Positions 1 to 8,553 of a stretch of DNA of 64,000 bases are shown one piece after another. Made by a program: the position numbers and the translations under genes. A model generated the notes under the pieces. That model did no database searches and had not been told where the DNA came from. It saw only the letters and a list, made by a program, of their open reading frames with translations. Origin of the DNA: Parachlamydiales bacterium (GTDB taxonomy: Bacteria > Chlamydiota > Chlamydiia > Chlamydiales > Rhabdochlamydiaceae); assembly GCA_023265455.1 (NCBI GenBank), contig JAHFTQ010000004.1:1-64000 (forward strand), in the 5' to 3' direction. Numbering within the stretch: position 1 is the stretch's first letter; each line of letters opens with the position of its first letter.

Positions 1-402
1 AATTTTCCCCAGGGTTTCAAAACCCAGTGCGATTTGATTGTAGGCTTGGTGCTCGGTTTTACGATAATCGTAATAGGTATTCATGCCCCACGTACGAGAA
101 GCGAGATACCGAAATCCTATACCTGCATTCGCTGCAGGATTTCCATTGTTAAAGACGTGTCCTCGCAGATCTAAAAAAGGAACCCAGCTGTTTTTCCAAG
201 GCTCGGAGGGTGTGAAAAATCCCTCCAACGTGGTGTATCCTTGATTGTAGCCTACACCTTTACCTTCGATATGGCGCATTGTCAGCCGCATAGGATGAGG
301 GCTTTCTCCACAAACTTCTGATGACTTAGGAGTGCCTGCATGGAGTTCGTGAAGGGTCATTGAGGTTGCAATGAGTAAGCTCAGGAATTTCTTTTTCTGC
401 AT
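1..402 (-). CDS. Inverse autotransporter-type outer-membrane beta-barrel protein (5' part, runs off window)
   Basis: Read on the minus strand from ATG at 402, with AGGAG ten bases upstream; 134 codons are open up to the window edge, so only the N-terminus is present. It opens with a Sec signal peptide (KKK, then a hydrophobic stretch ending near LHAG). The following region contains GFRYL, WGMNTYYDYR and a downstream AYNQIALGFETLG stretch. These resemble the start of the intimin/invasin-like inverse autotransporter barrel (PF11924 type), which anchors passenger domains in the outer membrane. Any passenger would lie in the missing C-terminal part. The family call is from motif memory; another chlamydial outer-membrane barrel is possible. 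Confidence 0.65.
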   Translation of the reverse strand, partial: MQKKKFLSLLIATSMTLHELHAGTPKSSEVCGESPHPMRLTMRHIEGKGVGYNQGYTTLEGFFTPSEPWKNSWVPFLDLRGHVFNNGNPAANAGIGFRYLASRTWGMNTYYDYRKTEHQAYNQIALGFETLGKI

Positions 403-450
403 ACAGTGCTATCTCCTATGTATGCTTTGTAATAACCAGAAAAGGGATTT

Positions 451-1062
451 TTAGCAACTTTGCTGAAGGTGCTCTTTCAAGTTTGTGATCCAGGTTTGTT
501 GATCGGGGAAGATGTCAGAGAGTTTACAGAGAAACTCTTCGTGAGAGCGGCCCTGGCGGTAGGCAGGGGTTTTGGGAGGGTGTTTGAGAAGCTGCATTTT
601 TAGGGGATCATAATCCCAGAGAAAAGAGGTGTGAATCAGCCACCGGTCTTTCTTGATATAGAGGGCGTTTCCGCCGCATTTTTTTTCGCCAATGGCAAAA
701 TCGTGTTCACGGAGGTGCAGTCCCGGGATGGTAGGTGATAGGACCGAGGCTGCCCACCGTAGAATCGGTTCTGGATAGGCGGGAAAAGCATGGCTCGATT
801 TATTGGAGATAAAGGTGACGAAGATGGTGTTTTCATCGACGATGACAGTACCGCCTCCGCTGAATCTACGGAGAATAGGGATGGTGGGAGGAAGTTGATC
901 GAGATGGATCAGTGTCTCGGGTTTACTGGAAATTCCCATGACGATCGCAGGAGATGAGCCGGTGTTAATGAGACAGAAATCGCGGGACTCATTGCGAAGC
1001 AGCTCTTCTTCTAAGTTGAGCTGATCGCTGATGGGAACTTGGGTTAAGGTGAGAAGGTTCAT
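451..1062 (-). CDS. lplA: Lipoate-protein ligase A family protein
   Basis: A 203-residue member of the biotin/lipoate protein ligase fold. It attaches lipoate, or octanoate, to the E2/H proteins of 2-oxoacid dehydrogenase complexes in the cytoplasm. RRFSGGGTVIVDENT near residue 65 is the family RRxSGGG lipoyl-binding motif. GEKKCGGNALY near residue 125 supplies the conserved lysine region, followed by a WLIHTSFL strand. It is shorter than E. coli LplA and lacks the C-terminal accessory domain, as is common for small LplA-like proteins. I recall lplA next to gidA/mnmG in Chlamydia, which supports the call. The start is the first ATG after the repeat-bearing gap behind mnmG. Confidence 0.85.
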   Translation of the reverse strand: MNLLTLTQVPISDQLNLEEELLRNESRDFCLINTGSSPAIVMGISSKPETLIHLDQLPPTIPILRRFSGGGTVIVDENTIFVTFISNKSSHAFPAYPEPILRWAASVLSPTIPGLHLREHDFAIGEKKCGGNALYIKKDRWLIHTSFLWDYDPLKMQLLKHPPKTPAYRQGRSHEEFLCKLSDIFPDQQTWITNLKEHLQQSC

Positions 1063-1130
1063 TTTCTATCCGACAAAAAATGCATTTTTTCCCCGAAGAA
1101 AGAGAGAGTCCCATCAGCGCAGAGCCGCTG

Positions 1131-1217
1131 CGCGGAGGAGAGACGCAGAGGACGCGGAGAGGATATTTTCATCCTATTCTTTGTTTTTTTTCTCTGCGTT
1201 CTCTGCGCCTCTCCTCT
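1131..1217. repeat. Purine-rich hairpin repeat (CGCAGAGG family, copy 1)
   Basis: The gap between mnmG and lplA holds an imperfect inverted repeat. The left arm (about 1134-1162) is rich in GAGAGACGCAGAGGACG, and the right arm (about 1191-1217) is its near complement, with a T-rich loop between them. Related hairpins lie at 6491-6560 and 22664-22748, so this looks like a dispersed intergenic repeat. It may also act as a transcript end or stabiliser. Confidence 0.6.
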
Positions 1218-1234
1218 AATGAAATTAACTCTTT

Positions 1235-3067
1235 TCATGCGGGCTTTTGCGGCCTGCGAAGCGCAATCATGAGCACTTGGAGATCGGCGGGAGTGACGCC
1301 GGAAAGCCGAGAGGCTTGTCCTAGAGTGTGGGGTTTGAGTTTGTGGAGTTTTTCACGGGCTTCACGGCTGAGGGCCACTACTTGCATAAAATCAAAATCG
1401 GCAGGGAGTTGAATATTTTCAATGCCGTCGAGTTTGGCGACTTCGAGTTTTTGACGCTCGATATAGCCTGCATATTTAATCTGTTCGACGAGGAAGTTGA
1501 TTTCCGTGCCGTGATCGAGGGCAATGTCAGGGTAATCGATGATGAGCTGAGCGTAGGTAGATTCGGGGCGGCAAAGGAGTTGGGCTAAAGAGAGGCTTTT
1601 GCCATCTAGCGAAATGTATTTTTTTTCCAGCCGCTCAACTTGAGAAGCAATGGTAGCTTCTTTTGTTCGGAGCTTTTCCATTTGCTGATCGGTGATGAGC
1701 CCTAGCTGATGACCATAAGGGCGCAGTCGTAAATCGGCATTGTGCTGCCCGAGCAGAAGGCGGTGTTCGGCACGGCTTGTAAACATCCGGTATGGCTCTT
1801 CGAGCTCTTTGGTATTGAGCTCGTCGATCATGACGCCAATGTAGGCGTCGGAGCGTTTTAGGAAAAACGGAGGCTTATTTTGCACTTTGAGGGCAGCGTT
1901 GATGCCTGCGATGAGTCCTTGGCCGGCGGCCTCTTCATAGCCGGTGGTGCCATTGATCTGCCCTGCTAAGAAAAGCCCTTCAAGAGACTTGGTCTCTAAA
2001 GTAGGATGGAGGTGACCGCTTTTGACGTAATCGTATTCGATGGCATAAGCGGGCCGCATGATTTCAGCATGTTCGAGGCCAGGAATCGTGCGGATCATTT
2101 TGATCTGGACGTCAAACGGTAACGATGTCGAAATGCCGTTGATGTAGAGCTCATCTGTCTGGAGGCCTTCGGGTTCGATGAAGATTTGATGCCGATCTCG
2201 ATCGGCAAAACGGACAAATTTATCTTCGATTGAGGGGCAGTAGCGAGGACCGACGCTCTTGATCTGTCCTGAATACATCGGAGAGAGATGGAGGTGATCT
2301 AAGATGACTTGTTTGGTGGCAGGGGTTGTGTAGGTGATATAACACGGAATTTGAGGGAGGCCAGGTCCTTCAGGTTCATCATGTGAAAACCGGACGTCAA
2401 CATCCCCCCATTGCGGTTCCATGAGAGAGGTGTCGATGCTGCGGCGGTTGACGCGAGGAGGAGTGCCTGTCTTCAGGCGGCCCAGATTAAACCCGAGCTT
2501 TTCTAAGCTAGCGGAGAGTCCGATAGACGGTTTATCACCGGCGCGTCCCCCAGAAAATGTCGTGCTTCCGATATGGATCATGCCACGCATGAAGGTGCCA
2601 GAAGAGAGAATGACCGTGCGGCCTACATAAGCAATCCCTTCTTGGGTCTCCACGCCGGTGACATGGCCATCTTGGTGCAAAAAGTTTTCTGTTGTCCCCT
2701 GATGAATGAACAGATTAGGGGTAGCTTCGAGGCGGTGTTTCATGGCGGTCTGATAGGCGAGCTTATCATTTTGAGCGCGCGGAGATCTGACTGCGGGTCC
2801 TTTGGAGGAATTGAGCATCCGGTATTGGATGGCTGTACTATCTGCAATTTTTCCCATGATGCCGCCAAGGGCATCAATTTCTCTGACGATGTGCCCTTTT
2901 GCAGTGCCGCCTATCGCGGGGTTGCAACTCATTTTTCCGATCGTGTCGAGGTTCATGGTCAGTAAAAGGGTTTTACATCCCATGCGGGCAGCCGCATGCG
3001 CCGCTTCACAGCCTGCGTGGCCTGCGCCAACGACAATCACATCAAACGTGTCGGGGAAAATCCACAT
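1235..3067 (-). CDS. mnmG: tRNA uridine-5-carboxymethylaminomethyl modification enzyme MnmG (GidA)
   Basis: A full-length (610 residue) FAD enzyme that works with MnmE to add the carboxymethylaminomethyl group at wobble U34 of certain tRNAs, using methylenetetrahydrofolate, glycine and NADH. The N-terminal [10 protein letters not shown] (residues 14-23) is the FAD-binding GxGxxG loop. Family signatures follow: [11 protein letters not shown] near residue 196 and [17 protein letters not shown] near 370. The C-terminal helical domain with [14 protein letters not shown] matches the tRNA/MnmE-binding end. It follows the 28-codon basic gene by 24 bases and precedes lplA on the same strand, the gene order I recall for Chlamydia. 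Confidence 0.97.
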   Translation of the reverse strand: MWIFPDTFDVIVVGAGHAGCEAAHAAARMGCKTLLLTMNLDTIGKMSCNPAIGGTAKGHIVREIDALGGIMGKIADSTAIQYRMLNSSKGPAVRSPRAQNDKLAYQTAMKHRLEATPNLFIHQGTTENFLHQDGHVTGVETQEGIAYVGRTVILSSGTFMRGMIHIGSTTFSGGRAGDKPSIGLSASLEKLGFNLGRLKTGTPPRVNRRSIDTSLMEPQWGDVDVRFSHDEPEGPGLPQIPCYITYTTPATKQVILDHLHLSPMYSGQIKSVGPRYCPSIEDKFVRFADRDRHQIFIEPEGLQTDELYINGISTSLPFDVQIKMIRTIPGLEHAEIMRPAYAIEYDYVKSGHLHPTLETKSLEGLFLAGQINGTTGYEEAAGQGLIAGINAALKVQNKPPFFLKRSDAYIGVMIDELNTKELEEPYRMFTSRAEHRLLLGQHNADLRLRPYGHQLGLITDQQMEKLRTKEATIASQVERLEKKYISLDGKSLSLAQLLCRPESTYAQLIIDYPDIALDHGTEINFLVEQIKYAGYIERQKLEVAKLDGIENIQLPADFDFMQVVALSREAREKLHKLKPHTLGQASRLSGVTPADLQVLMIALRRPQKPA

Positions 3068-3091
3068 ATCTGAATTAGAATCTAAAATAGA

Positions 3092-3178
3092 TTAAGTCTT
3101 ATGGCGATCGCGACGACGGCGCTTCTTGCGCTTGTGCTTTGCCATTTTGTATTTTCTTTTTTTCTTAACGGATGACAT
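3092..3178 (-). CDS. 28-residue very basic protein, AURKAIP1/COX24 (bS22/mS38)-like
   Basis: A small open frame between ntt and mnmG. It begins MSSVKKKRKYKMAKHKRKK, followed by a run of four arginines and RDRHKT; about two thirds of the residues are Lys, Arg or His. The pattern of MSSV, then lysines, a short KMAKHK core and an arginine cluster is typical of the tiny bacterial AURKAIP1/COX24-domain proteins. These are related to mitochondrial mS38 and the small ribosomal protein bS22, which bind rRNA. GAGA lies shortly before the ATG, and the gene sits just upstream of mnmG on the same strand. Very short genes like this are easily missed. The family call rests on composition and pattern only. 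Confidence 0.72.
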   Translation of the reverse strand: MSSVKKKRKYKMAKHKRKKRRRRDRHKT

Positions 3179-3199
3179 ATTTCTCGTGTTGTTACGGGG

Positions 3200-4759
3200 T
3201 TAAATAGGAACTTGTTGGGTTGCTGGAGCAGGCTCTGGGATCACGACAGTTTCATGTTGAGCAGTTAAAGAGTTGAACTGTTTGCCTAAAAAGTAGACGG
3301 CGGCCATCCAAGCGGCGATCACAATTAAGAGGATGCCGGCAACGTAGGGGACTGTCGCAGAGACTGTTCCAAAAAACATGAGAAGTGCCTGGTAAATCAA
3401 GGCACTTCCCGATTTGCCAAGGCGAGAGCCGACACCGTCGATAGCGGCTTTCCCTTTCAGTTTGGATTCTCGGCTGAGAGGAATAAAGGAGAGCTCTTTG
3501 GTGGCATCGAAGATGGTGTACTTGGAAGCGCGCGAGATCACCTGTTGGAATGAACCAAAGAGAATTCCCAGCGCCAGGGGCGTGCAACCTAAAAAAGTTC
3601 CTAGTGAAAGGCCGATTGCCGAATCTTTGAATAAGAGAAATGAGAAGAACCCGACGCCTGTAATGAGGAGTAGAACAGGTGGGATCATTGCATTAAACGT
3701 CCAAGAGAGTCTTCGAATGATGACGCTAGTGATCAGGGCAATCACCGTGGCCACAATCCCAACCCACATGGTGACCTGACCCATATATCCATTGAAATCA
3801 TTAGGCTGAGGGCAAATATGAAGCAGCTGATCTTTCCACGTGACCTCGGTCAAATTGATACAAATATTGTAGGTCAACACGATCGTTGCAATGCAAAGGA
3901 GATATTTGGATTTTGCCAAATATTGAAAGTTTTTGCGAAGGCTCATCTTAACAGTGGATTTGGCGGTATCGTAGGTGAGATGTTGTTTGTAAGCAGGATT
4001 TTGTAAAATATTTGTATGTAACCAGCGGAAAATCCCGACGATAATAAATCCCCCAACGACAACGATGCTACTGATCAAAAGGAGTGAATATTGCCAAGGG
4101 TCACTAGAGGCAGAAGTCATCCACTTCCCGGCTAGCTGGGAGATGAACGTGGAAGTCCCTCCAGCGCAAATCGCAGAGATATTACCTCCGATCAAAATCA
4201 AGACGTAAAACCGCTTAGCGGTCTTGACATTCAAAATTTCATTTGCAAATCCCCAAAAGAGAACCGTCATGATCGTGGTGCTCCAGAGCTCGGCCATCAC
4301 GTAAAAAGTCGTATAGGTCCAGTTCCGGATGAGAGCGACAAACCCTTTCAGGCTTAAGGGCAGATAACTTTCCATCCTATCGGCGAAATGATGGGGGTGC
4401 AAGACATCACGGAAAGGAAAAAGAACGGAGGAAAATAGCACAAAAAAGCCCAGGAAGATGCTCATCATGATATAAAAAACTTTTTCAGTGGAGTAGCGGT
4501 TAGCCAGGCGGGTGAACAGCAGGGTCATGAGGAAAGCCATGGGTAGAATAACCCAGACCTTTATGAAAGGAATAATTTCAGCCCCTGAAGAGGGAGCCGT
4601 CACGACAAGAGAATCTTTTGCAGCTCTTAAGATATTATAATTAAAACAGATGAAAAAGAACATCAGGATAAGAGGTAAAAATAATTTTAACTCACTCTTA
4701 TAGACAGGGAAGAACCAGGAGCGGAGACGACCAAATTCCTGGTGTTTATTTTCTGTCAT
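3200..4759 (-). CDS. Nucleotide transporter, ATP/ADP translocase family (first copy)
   Basis: A 519-residue polytopic inner-membrane protein of the Tlc/Ntt family found in plastids, Rickettsiales and Chlamydiae. It shows about twelve hydrophobic segments. Characteristic pieces are FFICFNYNILRAAKDSLVV near the N-terminus, AELWSTTIMTVLFWGFANE near 160, and DATKELSFIPLS followed by KGKAAIDGVGSRLGKSGS near 420-450. Family members exchange host ATP for bacterial ADP or import NTPs with protons; residue reading alone does not say which. A clear paralog lies at 24903-26435. It sits between dnaB and mnmG on the same strand. Its N-terminus (residues 1-20) is cytoplasmic and variable. Confidence 0.95.
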   Translation of the reverse strand: MTENKHQEFGRLRSWFFPVYKSELKLFLPLILMFFFICFNYNILRAAKDSLVVTAPSSGAEIIPFIKVWVILPMAFLMTLLFTRLANRYSTEKVFYIMMSIFLGFFVLFSSVLFPFRDVLHPHHFADRMESYLPLSLKGFVALIRNWTYTTFYVMAELWSTTIMTVLFWGFANEILNVKTAKRFYVLILIGGNISAICAGGTSTFISQLAGKWMTSASSDPWQYSLLLISSIVVVGGFIIVGIFRWLHTNILQNPAYKQHLTYDTAKSTVKMSLRKNFQYLAKSKYLLCIATIVLTYNICINLTEVTWKDQLLHICPQPNDFNGYMGQVTMWVGIVATVIALITSVIIRRLSWTFNAMIPPVLLLITGVGFFSFLLFKDSAIGLSLGTFLGCTPLALGILFGSFQQVISRASKYTIFDATKELSFIPLSRESKLKGKAAIDGVGSRLGKSGSALIYQALLMFFGTVSATVPYVAGILLIVIAAWMAAVYFLGKQFNSLTAQHETVVIPEPAPATQQVPI

Positions 4760-4864
4760 ATAAGTGACGCTTATCTCCCCATTGTTAGGATAGCTGAAAT
4801 TATAGTGGTTTTCGCATATTTGACAAGGCAGAAGAAGTTGTTAATTAAATTTTTTAATTTCTAA

Positions 4865-6301
4865 CTATCTTGGAGAAAATGCGGAAAAGGCCTCTTCATT
4901 CTCGGGGTTTTCAGGGCCGCGGAGCTGAGAATAGTTGCCAAATTTCGCAATTTCTTTGCGGAAGGCTAAGTTAATGTTACCGATGGCGCCGTGACGATTT
5001 TTTGCAACGATGAGATCCGCGACTCCCGGCTTGTCATAAGGATCGTAATAATCTCGTCTCAGCAAGAACATGACCAGATCCGAGTCCTGCTCCAAAGATC
5101 CCGATTCTCTGAGGTCGCTCATCATGGGGCGGTGGCCGGTGCGTTCTTCGACTTTGCGAGAGAGCTGCGAGAGGCATAAAATGGGAATATTGAGTTCACG
5201 GGCTAATGTTTTCAGGAGGCGGGAGATTTCAGAGACTTCAAGCTGGCGGTTTTCTTGGCTTTTAAAATTGCCAGAGCCTGTCAGAAGCTGCAAGTAGTCG
5301 ATCATGAGAAATTGAATGCCGTGAGCCTCTCTCATTCGTCTAGCGCGGGCGCGAAGATCGGTGATCTTAAGACCGGGTTGGTCATCGATAACCATCGTAT
5401 GTTGCTGCATGGTGTTAACAGCAGAGACAATGCGCTGGTAATCAATCCCGTTGAGCGCTCCTGTGCGGATTTTATCTGACTCAACTTCTGCTTGTGAACA
5501 GATGATACGATGTAAAAGTTGCTCCGCGGTCATCTCAAGAGAAAAAATTCCGACGGGGATATTGTTTCTAAAGCAGATGTTTTCTGCGATATTGAGAGCT
5601 AAAGCGGTTTTTCCCATGGCAGGGCGTGCAGCTAAAATCATCAAGTTAGAGGCGGAGAGCCCATTGATCATCTTATCAAGTTCTAAAAAATGAGTGGGAA
5701 TGCCGGTGATTCCGATATCTTCGGGGCCTCTGGCTTGATATTTTTCTTGACGCTCTTGCAGCTCCTTTAAATAGGGCAGCTGTGAAGTAGATTTTGCTCC
5801 TGTTAAAAGATCTTTGATGAGCAGACTGCCGGTGGTATTAACCGATTGGCTAATATGGAAGAATTTTTGCTGAGCTTGGTCTAAGGTGACTTGAACGTCG
5901 TCAGGGTTATCAAAAGCTTGCTTTTCGATATCTTGTGCAGCGTGAATCATGCGACGGAGGAGCGATTTGCTGCGGACGAGCTCAGTATATTCTTCGATAT
6001 GGGCGGCAGTGCCTGCATATTGAGCCAGAGTCGTGAGGTAAGCCACTCCGCCAATGTTTTTCAATTTATTGCGCCGTTTGAGTTCTTCAGCAGCGATGTG
6101 AATATCAGCTGGTTTATCTTGGAGAAAGCACCCTTTTAAGACATCGAAGATCAGTTTATGTTCTGAATAGTAAAAGTCGGTCTCTTCCAAGAGATCGGCA
6201 GCGATATTGAGGCTGCCAATGGAAGTGAGCATGCAGCCCAAGACGATCATTTCAGATTCTTTGGAACTTGGAGGAACTTTTGTTGAGGGAGACTCTGCCA
6301 T
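4865..6301 (-). CDS. dnaB: Replicative DNA helicase DnaB
   Basis: A 478-residue hexameric 5'-3' helicase that unwinds the replication fork and loads primase. The N-terminal helical domain (about 1-150) includes EKQAFDNP. The RecA-like C-terminal domain carries Walker A AARPAMGKTALALN, the Walker B stretch FLMIDYLQLL, LSQLSRKVEERTGHRPMMSDLRESGSLEQD, and the arginine-finger end IVAKNRHG. No intein or unusual insertion is seen. The gene starts 43 bases from the 3' end of tRNA-Ser and is followed by ntt after about 105 AT-rich bases. I recall dnaB in the same cluster as gidA and lplA in Chlamydia. Confidence 0.97.
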   Translation of the reverse strand: MAESPSTKVPPSSKESEMIVLGCMLTSIGSLNIAADLLEETDFYYSEHKLIFDVLKGCFLQDKPADIHIAAEELKRRNKLKNIGGVAYLTTLAQYAGTAAHIEEYTELVRSKSLLRRMIHAAQDIEKQAFDNPDDVQVTLDQAQQKFFHISQSVNTTGSLLIKDLLTGAKSTSQLPYLKELQERQEKYQARGPEDIGITGIPTHFLELDKMINGLSASNLMILAARPAMGKTALALNIAENICFRNNIPVGIFSLEMTAEQLLHRIICSQAEVESDKIRTGALNGIDYQRIVSAVNTMQQHTMVIDDQPGLKITDLRARARRMREAHGIQFLMIDYLQLLTGSGNFKSQENRQLEVSEISRLLKTLARELNIPILCLSQLSRKVEERTGHRPMMSDLRESGSLEQDSDLVMFLLRRDYYDPYDKPGVADLIVAKNRHGAIGNINLAFRKEIAKFGNYSQLRGPENPENEEAFSAFSPR

Positions 6302-6343
6302 AATTTAGTAACTTATAAAAATAGGACGATTAAAGCAATGAAT

Positions 6344-6430
6344 CGGAAAGAGTGGGATTTGAACCCACGGTACCCGTGAGGGTACGCGTCCTTAGCAGGG
6401 ACGTGCCTTCGGCCACTCAGCCATCTTTCC
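6344..6430 (-). tRNA. tRNA-Ser (anticodon GCU)
   Basis: An 87-nt class II tRNA on the minus strand. The 5' strand GGAAAGA (6430-6424) pairs with TCTTTCC at the 3' end, leaving discriminator G at 6344. The D arm has GGCTGAGTGGCC, the anticodon loop CTGCTAA reads AGC/AGU serine codons, and the long variable arm pairs TACCC with GGGTA. The T arm is GTGGGTTCAAATCCCAC. CCA is not encoded (ATT follows), so it is added after transcription. Confidence 0.96.
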
Positions 6431-6490
6431 AAAAGAGTGCTGATTTTATACACTGGGAAGGAAATGTTCAATCATTGATTTTCCTAACCC

Positions 6491-6560
6491 CCTCTGTGAT
6501 CTCCGTGATCTTTGTGGTTGAAAAAATATTTTACCACGGAAGCCGCAGAGAGCATAGAGG
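6491..6560. repeat. Hairpin repeat (CACAGAGG family, copy 2)
   Basis: An imperfect inverted repeat between the tRNA gene and the next ORF. The left arm CCTCTGTGATCTCCGTGATC and the right arm starting ACCACGGAAGCCGCAGAG pair over about 28 bases, with an AT-rich loop (GAAAAAATATTTT). The arm consensus resembles the repeats at 1131-1217 and 22664-22748. No coding role is seen. Confidence 0.6.
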
Positions 6561-6602
6561 AGGAGAGAGGTGTTTTTAATTTTTCTCATACACGCCGTAT
6601 GT

Positions 6603-6686
6603 AACTTTCAAGTTTTTTTCCTAAGGATAAGAGAGTTTCATCTGCGCAGATGAAATTCTTACCTTTAGGAAAAGAACTTGAAAGTT
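6603..6686. repeat. 84-nt imperfect palindrome
   Basis: The sequence starts AACTTTCAAGTT (6603) and ends AACTTGAAAGTT (6686). The centre TTTCATCTGCGCAGATGAAA is itself a perfect 20-base palindrome. CCTAAGG-ATAAGA on one side faces TCTTACC-TTTAGG on the other, so nearly the whole 84 bases can fold into one long stem. This differs in sequence from the CAGAGG hairpins. It could be a MITE-like remnant, a strong bidirectional terminator or an RNA-stabilising element. Confidence 0.7.
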
Positions 6687-6774
6687 GTGCATGGTGTTCA
6701 TGTCTAAATTGATAGTTGTCATAGAAGCAGAGGCCGTGATAAAACGCCTCTACAATTTTAATGAAAGGAGTCAT

Positions 6775-7128
6775 ATGGCTATTTTAGTTGGAGCTGCAGC
6801 ATCTGCATCAATGCGTTATTTACTCAGTGTTAATCGCGGTCCCTCTGTGGGGTGGACGAATCGTCAAGCTGTTCTTTTCAATGGGCTTGATATGACCATT
6901 AGTTCACTTGCCTGTCTGGTGCTTAAGAGGATGAGAAAAAATGAAAGTGAGCAACTCATCCTTGGCCGTGGCCTCGGATTTATAGCTTCGGCGACAATTG
7001 TATCTTTAGCTCTTGGGCCCGTCAACCTAATTGTGGTACTGGCTGTAAGCGGAATATCTCAATTTGTTGGGTTATGCGTTTATATGTTAGGAACGGGGGG
7101 AGAAGGTCCATCAGGAGCAATAATCTAA
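6775..7128 (+). CDS. Small hydrophobic membrane protein, unknown
   Basis: A 117-residue product. ATG at 6775 is chosen because AAAGGAG lies a few bases upstream; an in-frame start 90 bases earlier falls in the palindrome and adds a non-conserved-looking extension. Hydrophobic stretches are AILVGAAASASM, LDMTISSLACLVL, LGFIASATIVSLALGPVNLIVVLAV and FVGLCVYML, so three or four membrane segments are likely. The short basic loop KRMRKNESEQ would face the cytoplasm. Its end overlaps the convergent gene at 7125 by 4 bases. I do not recognise the family. Confidence 0.6.
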   Translation: MAILVGAAASASMRYLLSVNRGPSVGWTNRQAVLFNGLDMTISSLACLVLKRMRKNESEQLILGRGLGFIASATIVSLALGPVNLIVVLAVSGISQFVGLCVYMLGTGGEGPSGAII

Positions 7129-7961
7129 TCAATAAAATGAGAGCGGGAAAGACGTTTGCCGTTGAGGGCGTTCCAATGGCTTGTATGGATAGAGCCGTCA
7201 GGATTTTGAACGATGATGCTATGGACTGGTAGATAGACATCGCTCATTTTGCGTATAGTAAAATTTTGACCAAAGGCTGCGCGAGAGGCCCTGTCGATTT
7301 GAGCAGGAGAGAACTGTTTTCCTAGGCGGATGGCATCCTTATAAGGTTTTGTAACGAGTCTTTCATCGAGGCGCGTTTCAGGGATCAAATGGAATTTTGG
7401 TCGTTGAAAGTGAAGTTTATAATTGTTTCCTGCCTGGATGATGAGTTTTTTTTTGCGGCAGCTGTCCAGCCAGCTGTTGAGGACTTCGGGCTCGACATTC
7501 AAAGATTGATTGAAGCCTCCGCGATCTAGGGAGCCGCCTTTTTTTGCCAAAAGGCTTAAGATTCTAAATTCTTGGGGGGTTGCATCCGCAGCGATGCAAT
7601 CGCCGAACCCATGAGTTTTATCCCAGTTGCGGGTGTTGATGACCATTTCCCCATCGGTGAGATCCCAGAGAATAATGCTTTCATGAGTTTTATCATCAGC
7701 CGCGGTGTACTTCACCTCCATCAAGAGATAGGGATAAAATTCCAAGATGGGGTCTAGATAGCGGTGGCGGCTATCTTTGAGCAGTTCTCTACGGTGCTGC
7801 TCCATAATTTGATTCGCGTTATAGCGGACTTCAAGGGTATGAAAATGGCCCAGATCGAGAATATGCGCGACCTTGGTTTTTACATCAGGATGGTTATGAA
7901 CGACCATCCAAGTTCCGTACCCGCCGACTAAAATCGCTAGAAGTGTTGCAAAAAATTTCAT
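7125..7961 (-). CDS. Membrane-anchored conserved protein of unknown function with winged-helix-like middle
   Basis: A 278-residue protein. The N-terminus MKFFATLLAILVGGYGTWMVV is a signal anchor. Residues 35-125 hold a mixed alpha/beta region with KYTAADDKTHESIILWDL. Residues about 127-195 (TPQEFRILSLLAKKGGSLD, ending KLHFQRPKF) look like a winged helix. The C-terminus ends with SIHTSHWNALNGKRLSRSHFID. The gene faces the small membrane protein gene and diverges from speD. I suspect a chlamydia-restricted family but cannot name it. The winged-helix call is inference from the helix-turn-helix-strand pattern. Confidence 0.7.
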   Translation of the reverse strand: MKFFATLLAILVGGYGTWMVVHNHPDVKTKVAHILDLGHFHTLEVRYNANQIMEQHRRELLKDSRHRYLDPILEFYPYLLMEVKYTAADDKTHESIILWDLTDGEMVINTRNWDKTHGFGDCIAADATPQEFRILSLLAKKGGSLDRGGFNQSLNVEPEVLNSWLDSCRKKKLIIQAGNNYKLHFQRPKFHLIPETRLDERLVTKPYKDAIRLGKQFSPAQIDRASRAAFGQNFTIRKMSDVYLPVHSIIVQNPDGSIHTSHWNALNGKRLSRSHFID

Positions 7962-8053
7962 CGTATAAATGTCTCTATATCATTTTGGCTGTTTTCGAAA
8001 AATAGTAAGCTGAATAAGATTAAGTGTCTAAAATTTTTTTCAGAGGTTTTGCA

Positions 8054-8503
8054 ATGTTGAGAATATTGTTTTTGTTCCTGTGTGTGTTTGCGAGATTAGC
8101 AGCGGAAAATGAGGATTTCGAGTTTCGTGGTAAACATTTTCTGGCGAGTTACTTAGAGTGCGATAAAGAGGCGCTCATGGATACTGAGGCGCTTAAGAAA
8201 ATTATGCTTGAAGCGGTTCAGAAATGCGGTGCTACTATGCTCGATTATACGGCCTATGTTTTTCCTGGACAGGGGCTGACGATGGTGATCATGTTATCAG
8301 AAAGTCATGCCAGTATTCATACTTATCCTGAACATGGCGCCTGTTTTGTTGATCTTTTCACCTGTGGTGAGAAAGCCAAACATGAAATTTTTACAGAAGT
8401 GCTGCAAGAATATCTAAAAGCTAAAAAGATCAATCACAAGGCTGTGATCCGGCATCACGGAGTCGAAGATCTCGAAGCCAAGACCTTTATCGAAAGTAGT
8501 TGA
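8054..8503 (+). CDS. speD: S-adenosylmethionine decarboxylase (SpeD family) with N-terminal signal peptide
   Basis: A 149-residue pyruvoyl enzyme that decarboxylates AdoMet to supply the aminopropyl donor for spermidine. ESHASIHTYPEHG contains the Glu-Ser self-cleavage pair; the Ser becomes the pyruvoyl group, with the partner His five residues on and the proton-donor Cys twenty residues on in LFTCGE, as in the Thermotoga-type enzyme. Oddly, the conserved start RGKHFLASYLECD is preceded by MLRILFLFLCVFARLAAEN, a convincing signal peptide. ATG at 8054 has AGAGG at 8042-8046; an in-frame GTG at 8024 would add ten residues. No speE lies nearby. The fold call is strong; the extracytoplasmic location is inferred. 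Confidence 0.85.
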   Translation: MLRILFLFLCVFARLAAENEDFEFRGKHFLASYLECDKEALMDTEALKKIMLEAVQKCGATMLDYTAYVFPGQGLTMVIMLSESHASIHTYPEHGACFVDLFTCGEKAKHEIFTEVLQEYLKAKKINHKAVIRHHGVEDLEAKTFIESS

Positions 8504-8518
8504 TGATATATCAGCATG

Positions 8519-8549
8519 TTGACTAAAATAGTCTACAGTGTGGTATAGC
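8519..8549 (+). promoter_or_regulatory. Putative toxin-antitoxin promoter and operator
   Basis: TTGACT (8519-8524) and TATAGC (8544-8549) could be -35 and -10 boxes, though the 19-base spacer is long. The palindrome GACTAAAATAGTC (8521-8533) overlaps the -35 box, a plausible binding site for the XRE antitoxin encoded downstream. Confidence 0.35.
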
Positions 8550-8553
8550 GATA

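Noticed and set aside
1031..1412. Plus-strand frames across the first hairpin repeat
   Set aside because: They read through a repeat and into the antisense of mnmG, with low-complexity Arg/Glu products.
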